Positions 36,533 to 48,857 of a stretch of 64,000 nt of DNA are shown here, in pieces. The position numbers and the translations under genes were made by a program. The notes beneath the pieces are model-generated. The model did no database searches. It was given only the letters and a program-made list of their open reading frames with translations, and was not told the origin of the DNA. Numbering within the stretch: the first letter of the stretch is position 1; every line of letters begins with the position of its first letter. This stretch comes from Castanea sativa (Eukaryota; Streptophyta; Magnoliopsida; Fagales; Fagaceae): contig NC_134017.1 in assembly GCF_040712315.1 (NCBI RefSeq), forward strand, positions 80,543,987 to 80,607,986, read 5' to 3'.

Positions 36533-37503
36533 TGTTGGGAAATTTAGACCCCGGTTGATAGAATTAACAAGTTTTAAACCCAAGTTGATAATTAGATTTA
36601 TTATGCATAAAACTTGTTAAAACAAACAAACATCAATATCATGTCAAATATAGGTGCAGGGGAAAAGTTATAAGACAAGATATGATGACCTAGGAAAACC
36701 AATCAAACCAACCAGTTTCATAGTAAAAAACCTAGGGGGAAACCTTCCCGAAAAGCAATTCACTATAGTAAAGAGAAATTTCAGATCTAGTACAAAACAT
36801 TTGTCCCTAGACTCTACATACCCCATAGATGAACTCACAGTAGAAACCTTCTACTGCTTCAGAACCTCTGAACTCTTCAATATATGAAAGCCACCCCTTA
36901 ATGCACAAACCCCAGTACGTGATTAACCAATTGCGCGGATCCCAGTTCGCGACTTCAATCACTAACTAGAGAAGAAGAATGTTGGCTGCAAAGTTCTTCA
37001 CTTCATCAACAATAAATATCAAGAAGCACTTGGTTACAAAATCCTAAGGCGCAAAGACGCAGTAGCTTCTTTCAAAGAGAATAAGGTTTCGGTCACCTTT
37101 TGCATATGTTCTTCTTATATTCTCTTATGTGACAGCCTCTAAAATAAGCCTTATATATGTCTAAGGTTGTGAGAAAAGAAACCCTACACAAATACAAAAA
37201 CCTAACCCAAAAATTAGATCTGAAAATTCTGATTTCCATAACCTCGATAGATACCTCGATAGATAGCAGGTGTCGAGATGCTGTCGAGCAGCTATCTGCA
37301 GGTGTCCACAAGTGTCCAGCTATCTGTCCAACTTTAGTAAACACTTTTTCTTCACTTGTTTCTTGGTCCAATCTTTATGGCTTTAATACTAGACTTAAAT
37401 AACATGTTCTTTGAAGTATTAAACACATCCTAAATCTATCCAAATACAAGTAAAGTGCATTTTGTCAAATGATTAGCCAACTACATAAAATATGTCCTTA
37501 ACA
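36533..37503 (-). mobile_element. 5' LTR of the gag-bearing copia-like element
   Basis: The minus strand runs TGTTAAGGACATATTTTATG...AATTTCCCAACA, TG...CA, about 971 bp, followed by the primer-binding site. Its outer half aligns with the solo LTRs at 15.2 and 41.8 kb; the inner half is diverged. No matching 3' LTR was found to the left, so the element is incomplete. Confidence 0.72.
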
Positions 37504-38046
37504 AAAGTCTACAAAATAGTAAAAGAAAAATTTGAGAAAGAAACTGGTCCAGTTCAACTTACCAAAAATGGCCGTTGAGACAAAAAAAAAAAAAAAGGGT
37601 GAAGACATTGCCCGCCCTACAAACAATGAGAGGAAAGGATTCAGAGAATCGCTAGCAAGAATTTGAGACTTGAGACCCAAGTACATAGTTACTTCCTAGT
37701 TTGGAGGGTGCTATGAGTGATAAATACAAATTTCTTTTTGTTCAACTGAAAAGAAAAATTAGAAGGCAGAAAAAGTAGTTCGTAGAAATTTAAAACTTTT
37801 CTTTTATAATATAAAAACTAATTTTATCCGTAACACATAAGAAGTAATTTTCTTCAATTATTATAAAAAAAATTAAGTAATCAATTAAATTAATAAAGAT
37901 TACATCTTTAAAAAGTGAACTCATAACACTTTTTTTTTTTATCCATCCATTTTATATATAACAAAAAAATGTGATTCTCTAAATTAATTAAATTGACACA
38001 TTATAAAAATGACTCATCATAGATATTATTTAATTTTATCCTTTTT

Positions 38047-38049
<3 letters not shown>

Positions 38050-38097
<48 letters not shown>
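38050..38097. repeat. (CT)n microsatellite
   Basis: Pure CT run in an otherwise AT-rich, gene-free stretch (37.5-38.85 kb) in which nothing else was recognised. Confidence 0.85.
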
Positions 38098-38101
<4 letters not shown>

Positions 38102-38851
38102 ATTCAGTTTATATCTCTCTACTTATTCAGTTTATATTTGAAAAGTAACTTAACTAACTAATACTAAACTTTTGTCTCATTAAAAAGTGAATAACAGAAT
38201 AAGATAATAGTTAAAAAATAAGGAAGAAGATATTGTTTGTGGAGGTGAAAATGACGTTGGATAGAGCATGGCTTGTCATTTTAAAGTTCATTTAATCACA
38301 CATTTTTCTTCTCCCTTTTCTCTCCTCTCGCATATTACGAGCTAAACAGAGGATATCAATCAAATAGTCAAATCAACAAATTTTCCCGCCTTCCTTTTAA
38401 AGTCAATAATATACACAAAAACAAACAAGCTCTCAGATTGGACTAGATATGAATTATTGTCCTCCAGCTTAGAAAAAAGAAAAAAAAATTATTGTGCTCT
38501 AATAATGAAGGTTGTATTCCCATGATTTCTTCTGTATTGGCTTTGGGAACCAACTTGTGCATTGTACCTGTTGAAATGCAAAGTCATCTCACATATCTGT
38601 CATGTTTCAACATCCTGCACTAGACTCAATCCTTACCATTGGCTTTGTACCCTTGCTCATTAGATCCCATAGCTTAGTCCTTACATCCTCCAATATGGGA
38701 TTAGAGCATTTCATTTCAAAACCCAACAGCCAAAAAAGAAAATTTTAATTAAAAAAATACATTTTGCATCACCAAAAGTCACTTTATCTTATTTATATTA
38801 CCACTATAACAACACACTTACATCCCACTCTTTATTTTACAATATATATAT

Positions 38852-39613
38852 TGTAAGTGCACAATTTGTACCCGGATCCAAACGAGTAATGGACTCAGGT
38901 CCAAAGAGTCTTATACAATGAAATTTGTAGAGTATGAGTTTGAAACCTAAGTTAGGGATATTGGAGAACTGATAAACAGACTAGAAGGCCGCAATCTACG
39001 CAAATAATAGATGAATATGACAAAAAACTCTCTTCGGACGTAAGCCGAGGACCACTTGTATGGCCTTTCTTTCTCTAAGCAAAAGATTACAATTTTTAGT
39101 TTCCAAAAGAGATCCCCTCTCTTCTTTCCTCTCTCGTCTTCTTATAACCTTCTTCTTCTTCCCTGTTTCATTCACGTGTAAGACAGATTTTCTTCATAAA
39201 TACTTGTCCCATCTACCACCTTCTTAAAGTCTTCAAATAATAGCTGGAAGGCTAAATATTACTGTTCAGAGGTTATTTCTCCATTAATGCGGCCAGGGAG
39301 GTAGATACAGGGCCTTTAATGTGATGGTTGCAGCTTTTTCCTCAGATATTTCTCATTCGTTCCTCCTTCTAACGAGTGCTTGGAACATGCCTTTACCCGA
39401 CAGATCTTCCAGAATTCTGTCTCTAAATCCTTTAGCACGTCCCATGGCCTTTACTGGGCCCGTCCGAGGAGATACTCCTCCTCGAACAACTCCTCTGCCC
39501 CTTGTAGCGCAGACTGGTCTGTGGGCCTCGAAGACTCTGATTGAACAAACTTATACCAACTAATCAGGCCTAAAGTCCAAACATGCATTTAAGCATTTTT
39601 ACCCCCCCCCCCC

Positions 39614-39659
<46 letters not shown>
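38852..39659. mobile_element. Probable solo LTR with microsatellite-expanded end
   Basis: Starts TGTAAGTGCACAATTTGTAC. The C-run and AC microsatellite at 39,601-39,659 stand where the LTR would end in ...CCCAACA. TATAT precedes the start (38,847-38,851) and follows the AC run (39,660-39,664), a possible 5-bp target duplication, although the flank is itself a TA repeat. The interior has LTR-like sequence with no domains. Confidence 0.5.
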
Positions 39660-39678
<19 letters not shown>

Positions 39679-39884
39679 TATCTTAGAAACTTCCTATATT
39701 CTTGTTTCTCACACAAAAGCCAACCCACAACACCACCCATCCCCCACCACAACCTTGCACAGTTGCACCACCCCACCCACCACCACAAGTCATTACAAAA
39801 TCTGGTCAACCCATTAATCCAACAGAATTCTTACAAGAAACAAAATATGTTTGTCTTCTAAAAGATAACTTCAAATTCACGCAG

Positions 39885-40682
39885 GGATGGACTCAGGTGG
39901 GGGCCGGGCCCCCCTAGGTCCAATTTTTTTTTATTAGTTATTATATATTTGATTTTTGTCATCGAGTCTCCCTTCCAAAATCTTAGGCCCCCTTTCTCCT
40001 CAATATGTTTAGCTAGCCCCACTCAAATAGTAATTATCCAACCCAAAAAATTAACAAAAACAATAAAAATATTCTCAACGGTGATTGTATTTTTGCAAAA
40101 AAAAAAAAACTATTTACCACCAAAGAACCAAAAAACCAAGTGTTATTGGAAAAGCTAAAGCTAAAATTTTTACAACTACAGTAAACTAGTATAAATATTA
40201 GTTGACTGTAGTAAGTTGTTAACAATAAAATACAATATTTTATTCAAAATCTCTTTCTTCAATTAAAAAACTCAAATTCTCTCTATTCCTTTATTTTTTT
40301 TAAATGAGATGTTTGTATTATTTTAAATGAAGTGATAAAAATAGAACATTTGATATTGGGTGTATTATAAAGTGAGGTGATAAAATAGATAAGATACCTT
40401 GTTGAGGTGCTAAAAGCTAAAATTTTTAGTATCACCACTGTGAATGCTCTATCTCCAATTTTAAATAATAAAAAAAATCCTAGCCAACCTAGTATTAAAA
40501 AAATTATATTTTGTTTTTGTTTATGTCTTTGTTGGTAAGTGATTGCATCTTAATGTATTTAGAAACAACAATTTTGAGTATTTATAATTTTTAATACTAT
40601 ATGGATGTTTATTTGGAATTTTATTTTTCTTTATACCCCGACCTCTGCTAGCTTAAAATCCTAGGTTTGTCCCTGAATTCAC
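39885..40682 (+). mobile_element. Composite TIR element, copy 1, with nested Harbinger MITE
   Basis: Outer ends AGGGATGGACTCAGG and CCTAGGTTTGTCCCT are inverted repeats. Between them lies a MITE (about 40,064-40,440) with CACTGTGAATGCTC/TATTCTCAACGGTG ends. The same arrangement, including the nested MITE at the same internal position, occurs reversed at 59.06-59.94 kb, so the pair moved as a unit. There is no transposase. Confidence 0.65.
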
Positions 40683-41439
40683 AAGGGTTCTTTGATTCCA
40701 TAATGTAATAGGTTTAGAATCCATCAACGAAAAAAAAAACTCTGAATTTTATTATTGCGAATAATATTGACGGCCTTGCGGTCTACAATTTATTTAGATA
40801 CTAAAATGAAATCCTAAGGTTGCTAGGAAAACATCCACCACTAAAGGGTTGTTACTTCGATGACCAACGCAGGTGAAGCCTTTAGATCCACTCAAGCCAT
40901 CATGAGAATCACCGGGCCAACATGTCGATTTTTTCTTAACTTCGTTAAGTCCATCTTCTAGCTCTATTAGGAGGTGGTATAAGGTGTTTCAGATGCATGC
41001 ATCCTCACACTCACATGAAGGTGGGCTACACATGTAGGATCCACTCTCATGTGAGTGTGAAGATGCATGTATTTGAAACACCTTGTATTTTCTCCTCTAT
41101 TAGATAATTCTACAGCGACTAATCTAGTAGGAGATCTGATTTTAGGACAGTGTGACAGCTTTTGAGGAGACCTAATAAATAAGGCTACTTTAAATTTGAA
41201 TGATATTGTAGCATGTTGCTAAAATTTTAACAATAGATAAGCACAGGGCCAGCTTTAGTATGAAAGCAAGTGAGGCAGTTGCCTAAGGCCCCCAAGTAGA
41301 AAAAGGCCCCCAAATAGAAAAATGCCCCCAAATTTTGGCCAATAAAGTAATTATTCATATTATAAACTTATTCATTAAGCCCAAAAGGCCAATAAATAAA
41401 ATAATTTTTTTATCAAATAAAAAAAAAAAAAAAGAGAAT

Positions 41440-41600
41440 AATGCTACGTCCATAACATTTTTCACAACAAATCCTAAGTAACAAGTTGTTACTAGATATT
41501 ATTGGTGGAAAAAAAAGTAATTTTAGTGGTGGGTTTAAATTAAAACCAGTATCAACTTAATATTTAATATTTGTTGTGAAAATATTGTCAATATAGCACT
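41440..41600. mobile_element. Mutator-like MITE, copy 1
   Basis: Nearly palindromic: TGCTACGTCCATAACATTTT at the left and an inverted version (TTTGTTGTGAAAATATTG...TAGCACT) at the right. It is related to the better-preserved copy at 46.5 kb and, more distantly, to segments at 13.6-13.98 kb. Confidence 0.6.
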
Positions 41601-41846
41601 TTTTCATTAAAAAAGAAAAAGAAAAAAAAAAGAGCAATACACAAAGAATTTCACAACAGTTGAGTTGGCAAATTTTTACTAGTTTTTATCTAGGTCTACC
41701 ACTAATATCACATTTTTACTTCCCATTACCAATCTGTCACATCAATAACTGTGAAAAGTTATCAATCTTTTGTGTCAATGAATTTTCTAAAGAAAAAAGG
41801 ATTCTACATGGTTAATTAATAATTTTGCATCTAAAACAAGATAATA

Positions 41847-42849
41847 TGTTAGGACATATGTGAATGATGTTAGGAACATATGTCATGTAGAATTGGCTAA
41901 TCCTTTGACAAAACATACTTTACTTGTAATTTGGTAGATTTAGGATGTGTTTAATATTTCAAGGAACAAGAGTTCAAGTCCAAGTATTGAAGCCATGCAA
42001 ATTTGTCCAAGAAACAAGTGAAGAATGATGGATTTTAAAACTCGACGGATAGCATCTATTGAGATTTAAAAGGCAGCTTTAGCCTAATGCTCGACAGCTG
42101 CTCGATAGATACCTTATCTACTGAGATTTATCAAAATCAGTTTTTAAGATCTGAACTCCAATTCGTGTGTACATGTTTAAGTTTTCTTTTCTCACAACCC
42201 TAAACATATATAAGGGTTATTTTAAGGGTCGTCAAATATTGCACAATTGCGTAAATGTGAAGCAAAGTTTTGTTCATGCAAATTGTGCTCGGAAACAGAA
42301 TTTTCCCTAATTCATCTTTCAATTGAAAAAGTAACTACATTTGTACGTCGTTGGGTTTTGTGATCAAGGAGCTTCATGATCTTCATCATGTTGATAAACT
42401 GAAAAACTTTGCAGCCAACATCTTTCTCAAGTTGGTGATTAAGTCACATATTAGGATCTGCGCATCTATTGGTTAGTCATGTACTGGGAGCCGTGCATTG
42501 AAAATGAGAGATTGCTACTACAGAACAAATCTTATTATGTATTGGGGTAAGGGTTCAACTATAGGTTGGTATAAGGTACCAGGGTTCCTTTACTTGTAAC
42601 CGCTTATTGTGATAATAGTGGATTCTCGAGAGTGGTGACCTTAAAATCACCCGGTGGGATTTTTCCCTTAAAGGTTTTTCCCATTTGTAAACAAATCAAT
42701 GTGTCAGCTTTATTTTTCATTGCATATTAACTTAGTTGGTGATTTGTTTGTGCTACCACGCGTTTTACATGTTAATTGGATTAATTAATTAACTTGGTTA
42801 ATTAATAAATTAATTTATCATAAATGATTAATACATTCTTGACCTATTA
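41847..42849 (+). mobile_element. Solo LTR of the copia-like family, copy 2
   Basis: 1,003 bp in the opposite orientation to the copy at 15.2 kb, with TAATA target duplications at 41,842-41,846 and 42,850-42,854. It begins TGTTAGGACATATGTGAATG and ends GACCTATTA (expected CTATCA). The 5' terminus is present twice in tandem (41,847 and 41,869). No internal sequence remains. Confidence 0.87.
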
Positions 42850-43889
42850 TAATAGAATTTAAGTAATATTAAAATTTTTTTATATGAAAAAAGTCATATT
42901 TAAATATATGAAAAGTCACAAGTCAATATTTAGCTAAGGCTCTTAAATACATCAAGCCGCCACTGGATAAGCATCATATGTGGAGTTAATTTTTCAACAT
43001 TTGGTGAATAGTATAATCTATTATAGATAAAAATATTGTAATCCTATTCACTTCCACATTTTTAGTACCCCTTTCTATTTTGTTTTAAGGTAGGTCAAGT
43101 TTAGTTAATGAAGTAAACAACGTATTTGAAAAATTGTGGCCTGGTAGAACTGAATGTTAATCATACGTCCTTTTGTTCAATTTTTCGTACTGGTTGGTGG
43201 GTAGTGCTGAGACTAGTAATTGAGCTTAGTCCTTTTGCGCTCAAGTGCTGACATTTGTGTGTTTGTAAAGTGGGAAAACTGTAAAAAAAAAAAATAAAAA
43301 AAAAAAAATAATAAAGTCTTCTTGAAAAAAAGATTTGTGTAGTAATTTTTGGGGTGGGGGGGGGGGGGGGGGTAATCATTGTGTTGTAAATTTTAACGTC
43401 AATTTTAATGCCAGTGAAAGTGAAGTGATAGTTCACTGCCACAGCATATATGTGATATCAAATTAGAGCATTTACGTTCATTTTTTTCAATTCTATTATA
43501 TTTTACCATTCAAAAAGTTACTTTATCAATTATACAATACCATTTTTCACTACACCCAGCATCAAAACTTCTATTTTTCTATTCTACTCATTAAAATAAT
43601 ATATTTTCACATTAAAATATACAAAATGTCTATCAGAGAAACCTTGTTCCAAAAAAAGAAAAACCTAGAAATCCACTTGTCACCACCACGCCACCGGCCA
43701 GCAACCACCACCACAACCAAACTCACCACCAACAACAACCACAAGAAACAACTACCAAGAGGGAAAGAAACACAAAAAAATTTCACCACACAAAAAATCT
43801 TAACACTATCAGAAAAACCCAAATCAATCCACACAACAAACTCAGCAAACCCAAATCAATCCACCACCCACCGATACACCACCTCGGCA

Positions 43890-44280
43890 CCACTCCGAGA
43901 CCCACGGCAGCTTAGTCACGGCGAGCATGGCACCACCCCGACCTGCCACATCTGCCTTCACATCAAACCCGAGCGCCACCAACCCATGAGACCCACGATC
44001 CACGGCGATCTCGGCTCCACCCCGATCCACCACCACGGCACCACCTCGAGACCCACGGCAGCTTAGTCACGGCAAGCATGGCACCACCCCGACCTGCCAC
44101 ATCTGCCTCCACATCAAACCCGAGCGCCACCAACCCATGAGACCCACGATCCACGGCGATCTCGGCTCCACCTCGATCCACCACCACGACACCACCCCGA
44201 GACCCACGGCGGCTTAGTCACGGCGAGCACAACACCACCCCGATCCACGGTCACGGCACCACCCCGATCTGCCACATCGA
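43890..44280. repeat. 151-bp GC-rich tandem repeat
   Basis: The block CGAGACCCACGGC recurs at 43,896, 44,047 and 44,198, an exact period of 151 bp, with GCTTAGTCACGGC following each time. Its composition is far more GC-rich than the surroundings. Confidence 0.9.
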
Positions 44281-44371
44281 ACCATGAGCTCCACCCAATA
44301 TGAGACCCACAAAGGCTTGATTCAAGGGAAAATAGAGAAAAAAAGGAAAAAAGAAAAAGAAAGGGTAGACA

Positions 44372-44591
44372 GGGACGAGAGAGGGAGAAGGATTGAAGGA
44401 GAGAATCAGAGAACTAAAAAAGAAGAAAGAAAAAAAGAGAGAGAAGAGATGAGAGTACCGGTGAGAGGGTGAGAAGATAAAGGGACGAGAGAGGGAGAAG
44501 GATTGAAGGAGAGAATCAGAGAACTGAAAAAGAAGAAAGAAAAAAAGAGAGAGAAGAGATGAGAGTACCGGTGAGAGAGTGAGAAGATAAA
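44372..44591. repeat. 110-bp purine-rich tandem repeat
   Basis: Two near-identical units starting GGGACGAGAGAGGGAGAAGG at 44,372 and 44,482. Confidence 0.9.
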
Positions 44592-44628
44592 GCAACAGTA
44601 AAACTAATAAAATAATAATATTTGGTTT

Positions 44629-44684
44629 TACAATTGAGCTACAGTGTGATTCTACATTTAGAATCACACTGTAGCTCAATTGTA
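44629..44684. repeat. Perfect 25-bp inverted repeat with 6-base loop
   Basis: Left arm 44,629-44,653 (TACAATTGAGCTACAGTGTG...), loop ACATTT at 44,654-44,659, right arm 44,660-44,684 exactly complementary. A transcript would fold into a very stable hairpin. Confidence 0.95.
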
Positions 44685-45599
44685 TTTTTTTTACAATAAT
44701 TATATTTTACACTTTTCAATAAAGCTGATATTTTGAACCTAAATGGTATAATATCCTTACATTTGCCATATGCGCTCTTCGTTGCGGATGCTCTTATGGT
44801 AAAGTGTGTCGTCTTAAAAGAATGAGTTCGGGTGTTGACATCTGTGTGTCCGTGAAGTGAAAAAATTTATTTCAATCTATTTATTTATTTATTAACTATA
44901 TAAAAAGCAGCTATGCCGCTACAGTGACTTTTGGTTTAGTATAGTTCTTTGCCTTTTTGTGAAGCCAAAACGGTTCGTTTGGTTGAAATGTAAAAACGAA
45001 ATAAAAAAGAAGGCAGAGATAATAGAGCGAGAGGGCTAGAGAGTTCTGGAATCTGGAACTCTCTCTGCCTCTCAACCTCTATTTTTCTCTCTTTCTCAAT
45101 GTCTAGAGAATTTTTGGAACGAGAGAACAAGCCATGGTTGTGGATGGCTTTTTTTTGGACGTCTATGGTGGTGTATCGGCCGATCTGAATAGAGCAAAGG
45201 GGGATGGGTAGATCGGAATGAGGGAAGGCTTTGAGTTTGCAAGGTATGATCTTTTGCTTTCTTCCTTTTTGCTGATCTTTTGCCTATATACTTTGCTTTT
45301 ATTTGGAAAAGACCCTCCCAACACTTCTCATACCCTCCTCTGTTTCTTCCAAGATCACAGCCAAGCGTATGAAGCAAGAAGACCGACTGAGGTACTGATT
45401 TCACAAAACTCCCCGTTTCATCTCAGGCCTCTACACTCTGCTGCTTTGTATTTATCTTATCATTGTTTTATTTGGGCTTAAAAGAAAACCTTTCACCTTA
45501 TTTTTTGTTTTTCTTGTATTTTATTATTATTATTATTATTGTTGTATTTGGGCTTTTAAATTTTTAAAAGAAGAACACATAACCCACGTTTTGAAAGGG

Positions 45600-46480
45600 G
45601 GTCATTCCCTATAAGCGTATTTTCATGTGCATCTCTAGGCGATGTGAGATTTTATAGAATTCAAGACCCTCATTTTGGGTCACTACATCTTAACTCTACC
45701 AAAATTAATGGAGTACTGGACTCACCAAATCTTAATGGACTCCTTGATTTTACCAAATTAATAGAGTTATTAATTTTATCAAATCTTAAACAAGTTGAAA
45801 TTCTTAACTCCACTAATTTAAAATAAAAATACTTCAATGGAGTCTTTAACAACTAAAATTATTTTAAATAAAGTGGGAATTTTAATTCCTTCAAATTTCA
45901 ACCTGACTAATTCTTTGGGATTCCTAATTTCTTAATAAAAAATAGAGTTTCTAATTTCAAAAATGAAATGAATATAAAATTGATTTGAGGAAATTTTCTA
46001 ATTCCCTACTCCTAAAACATGTTCATAAAAATAAAATTGCTTCAAAGAAGTTTTTTTTCCCTTAATTAAATTTAGGAACCTCAATCAAAATAGCATTAAA
46101 ATTCCTACAAAGAAGCAAATGAAAGAAATAGAAAATTGCTTGGACATTCAACTTCTCAAAGAGAAAATCCTTGGTTCAACTTCCATAACAACATGGACCT
46201 TGACTTATCCTTGAGATTAAAATCAATTATCTCACCCAAAAAAGAAATTAAGTTGATGCTTAATTAAACATCAAGTATTTGACTTAAGTGTCCATTATTT
46301 AAATTGGGCAAAATCATATTTGAGGATTTTAAATCTAAAAACTACGAATTGGTTTGATCCCTGTCAAGGGTACGTAGGCAATCTAAATAAATTATTAAGT
46401 GCAACCACAAATAAATAAAAACACATATTCCCTCAAACATAAAAATAAATAAATAAATTTATGTACAAAGGCAATGTAGT
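45600..46480 (+). mobile_element. Ty3/gypsy LTR fragment (tentative)
   Basis: Contains GATCCCTGTCAAGGGTACGTAGGCA-type sequence near 46,360-46,380, a motif I associate with 3' parts of Del/Tekay LTRs. Borders are not defined. The neighbouring stretches 44.8-45.6 and 46.7-48.6 kb contain no recognisable gene, only MITE debris and a TA run. Confidence 0.3.
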
Positions 46481-46528
46481 TGAAATCAGAGGGTCTTCCC
46501 TTAAAACAAGGGAATGTAATTAAGATAT

Positions 46529-46697
46529 GAGAAATGATATGTCCATAACATTTTTACAACAAATCCTAAGTGGCAGGATGTTACTGGTTGTTATTGTTGG
46601 GGCAAAAAAGTAATCTTAGTGTTAGGTTCAAATTTGAACCAATAACAACTAACCACCTATGATTTGTTGTAAAAATGTTGTGAACGTAGCACCTCTC
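46529..46697. mobile_element. Mutator-like MITE, copy 2
   Basis: Inverted ends GAGAAATGATATGTCCATAA and (reverse strand) GAGAGGTGCTACGTTCACAA are flanked by perfect 9-bp duplications TTAAGATAT (46,520-46,528 and 46,698-46,706), the length expected of Mutator-like elements. Confidence 0.8.
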
Positions 46698-46702
46698 TTA
46701 AG

Positions 46703-46736
<34 letters not shown>

Positions 46737-47742
46737 TATCTTGAATGGGTACTATTCACGTCAATGAAACTCATACACCAAAATGTCTATGGTTGAAATT
46801 TGTTTGATGAATAACAATTTTTGTTAAACATAATTTGACAATGTTTGTTAAATATAAAATTGACGATTTCATTAAACATAACTTAATGATCTTTGTTAAA
46901 CATAAGTTAACAATTAAATTAACAATTTTCATCAACAAATCTTATATTCAAACCTAATTCAAATGGAAGTTAGTATTGCCTAGCCTAAGCTTGAGTAAAT
47001 TTGGTCTCAAACAAGAAAATTGAAATTAGTTTAAGGGTTTGGTTATGCATTGGGATGGTGTTTGACACCTCACGTCAAATCATCAATGTTCACCTCATTT
47101 TGACTGTTTCTCATAAATTCTTGTTTAAGTTAAATAGGTTTAGTGTTTGAAAACTATGACAATTGTAAGTTTTATTGAGTAAGAAATTAAGTGTATTGTT
47201 AAGTCCAATACAAAGACTCAGGATAAGCTCGAGGAAAGTGCAGTTTTTGTAATTTCTTCCCCTTATTCACAACTCATTTATTTCAATTATAGTGATAAAG
47301 GGTATTGAATTTTTCATAAAGTTAAGGGTAAGTTAATAAAATTATTTGTAAAATTGTCATTTTCAATTTTGTTTTATTAGCTTTGATGCGTGTCAAATTT
47401 GATTGTAATTCTCCAATCATTTACTTGCATGTTTATAAGATTAAATGTAATGGGTAGAGTGTTCAATTTGGTGAAGAACTATAAAAACCCACATCATCTA
47501 GGCTCATCACTATCATCACCTCTCTTACATATCAATAACTACCCACCTCCTCAACAATTTTTAAAATAGTTCATGACTTTAACATTTTCCCTATTGAAAA
47601 CAACAAGAAATGTTAGCAAGCTACAAGGCTCTTGGCCTTTATACTTTAATCACATGTTATTGCAATAATTAAAGAAACATAAAGTTTTTTTTATGGAAAA
47701 AAAAACATAAATTTAAGTACTGTAGTTCAACATTGCTTGATC

Positions 47743-47746
<4 letters not shown>

Positions 47747-47782
<36 letters not shown>
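47747..47782. repeat. (TA)n microsatellite
   Basis: TA run in an AT-rich gene-free stretch. Confidence 0.85.
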
Positions 47783-47787
<5 letters not shown>

Positions 47788-48639
47788 TTATTTATAAGGA
47801 ATTTGTGATCATCTATTAGAGTTGTGGCCTCAATAGAATTCTATTCTTCATGAAATAAGCTTACGTGAGCTAGTGGTGTTTATGAAATAAACTCTTCAAC
47901 TTTGTCTAATTATTTTGTTTAATTTATATTTTTGGTATAGTATAGGAACATCTCATGTTGTTCCCTTTAACCTAGAAATTTGTTTCTTTAGGTGTATAGA
48001 AAATTCAAAAACGCCATCAAGGTTAGTCCTCACTTTTTCTTTTTTTATATTTTTATTGTTCTTTTGATAGGTTTTGTAACTTTTTTTGGAATGTTTATGT
48101 ATGAAAAATTCGATAATGTTGTCCAAGTTAATCCTCTCTCTTTTCTATTCTATATTTTTAATCTCTACACTATCATTCACCTTTAGCAATGTTGTTAAGG
48201 AATTTGTTCCTTTTTTTGACAAAACATAAATACAATACCTTAAATCCTGTCTCTTAAATTCTCTTTTTAAATTTTAGTCACTTGTGTACTTTACTAATAA
48301 ATCTAACCACTGTTAACTTTCTTTCTTACTCTCTTTGTTTGTTTTTTTTTTTTTTTTTCCTTGGATGCATTAACAGAGCTACCCTGTGTTTCTTTCTCAA
48401 AAAAATAAATTGCCAACGCTCTTGTTTAGCTTAGAAGAAGACACATATCTTAGGTACCCAAACCTTACCTACAGTACGCAAATATTAGGAACAAATCTCA
48501 AGTACACAAACTGTAAGTAGACAAAATGGGCTCGGCATCCTTATGAGGTGTAAAACCGAGTTCTCACATTCTTCAAAATTTGCAAAATCCTCCTCTGCTA
48601 TTTCATCGTTGACAACATTTTTGTTCTTATTTGTTCTGA

Positions 48640-48857
48640 GTCCAAATTTTCTGTCTCACTTGTCTTGTTCCATTCTATACTTCACTAATAAAAACTTGCC
48701 ACGTGTTCACCTAATTAATTAAATACTATCATTATTGACTTATTAATGCTACTGTTATTAATTAATAGCAGTATTTAATTAATTAAGTGAACACGCGACA
48801 AATTTTTATTCGTGAAGTATAAAATAGAACAGGAAAAGTGAGACAGAAGATTTGGAC
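48640..48857. mobile_element. Foldback element with about 90-bp inverted arms
   Basis: Left arm GTCCAAATTTTCTGTCTCAC and right arm (reverse) GTCCAAATCTTCTGTCTCAC continue as imperfect complements for about 90 bp through GTGTTCACCTAATTAATTAA. TTATTTGTTCT occurs immediately outside each end, a probable 11-bp target duplication (Mutator-like range), with two extra bases on the left. Confidence 0.7.

Larger units (their letters stand above)
43466..44793. mobile_element. Large Harbinger-type non-autonomous element with GC-rich satellite interior
   Basis: Ends GAGCATTTACGTTC and (reverse) GAGCATCCGCAACG are inverted, flanked by TTA at 43,463-43,465 and 44,794-44,796. The interior is unusual: a CCACC-rich unit of 151 bp repeated from about 43,890 to 44,280, then a purine-rich 110-bp repeat (44,372-44,590), then a perfect hairpin. 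No transposase is encoded; the open frames inside follow the repeats. Confidence 0.65.

Noticed and set aside
39583..39861. Open frame rich in His/Thr and Ile/Tyr
   Set aside because: It follows the AC and AT microsatellites at the end of the presumed LTR.
43626..44187. Open frames on both strands in the GC-rich repeat
   Set aside because: They are generated by the 151-bp tandem unit, exist on both strands, and lack any domain.
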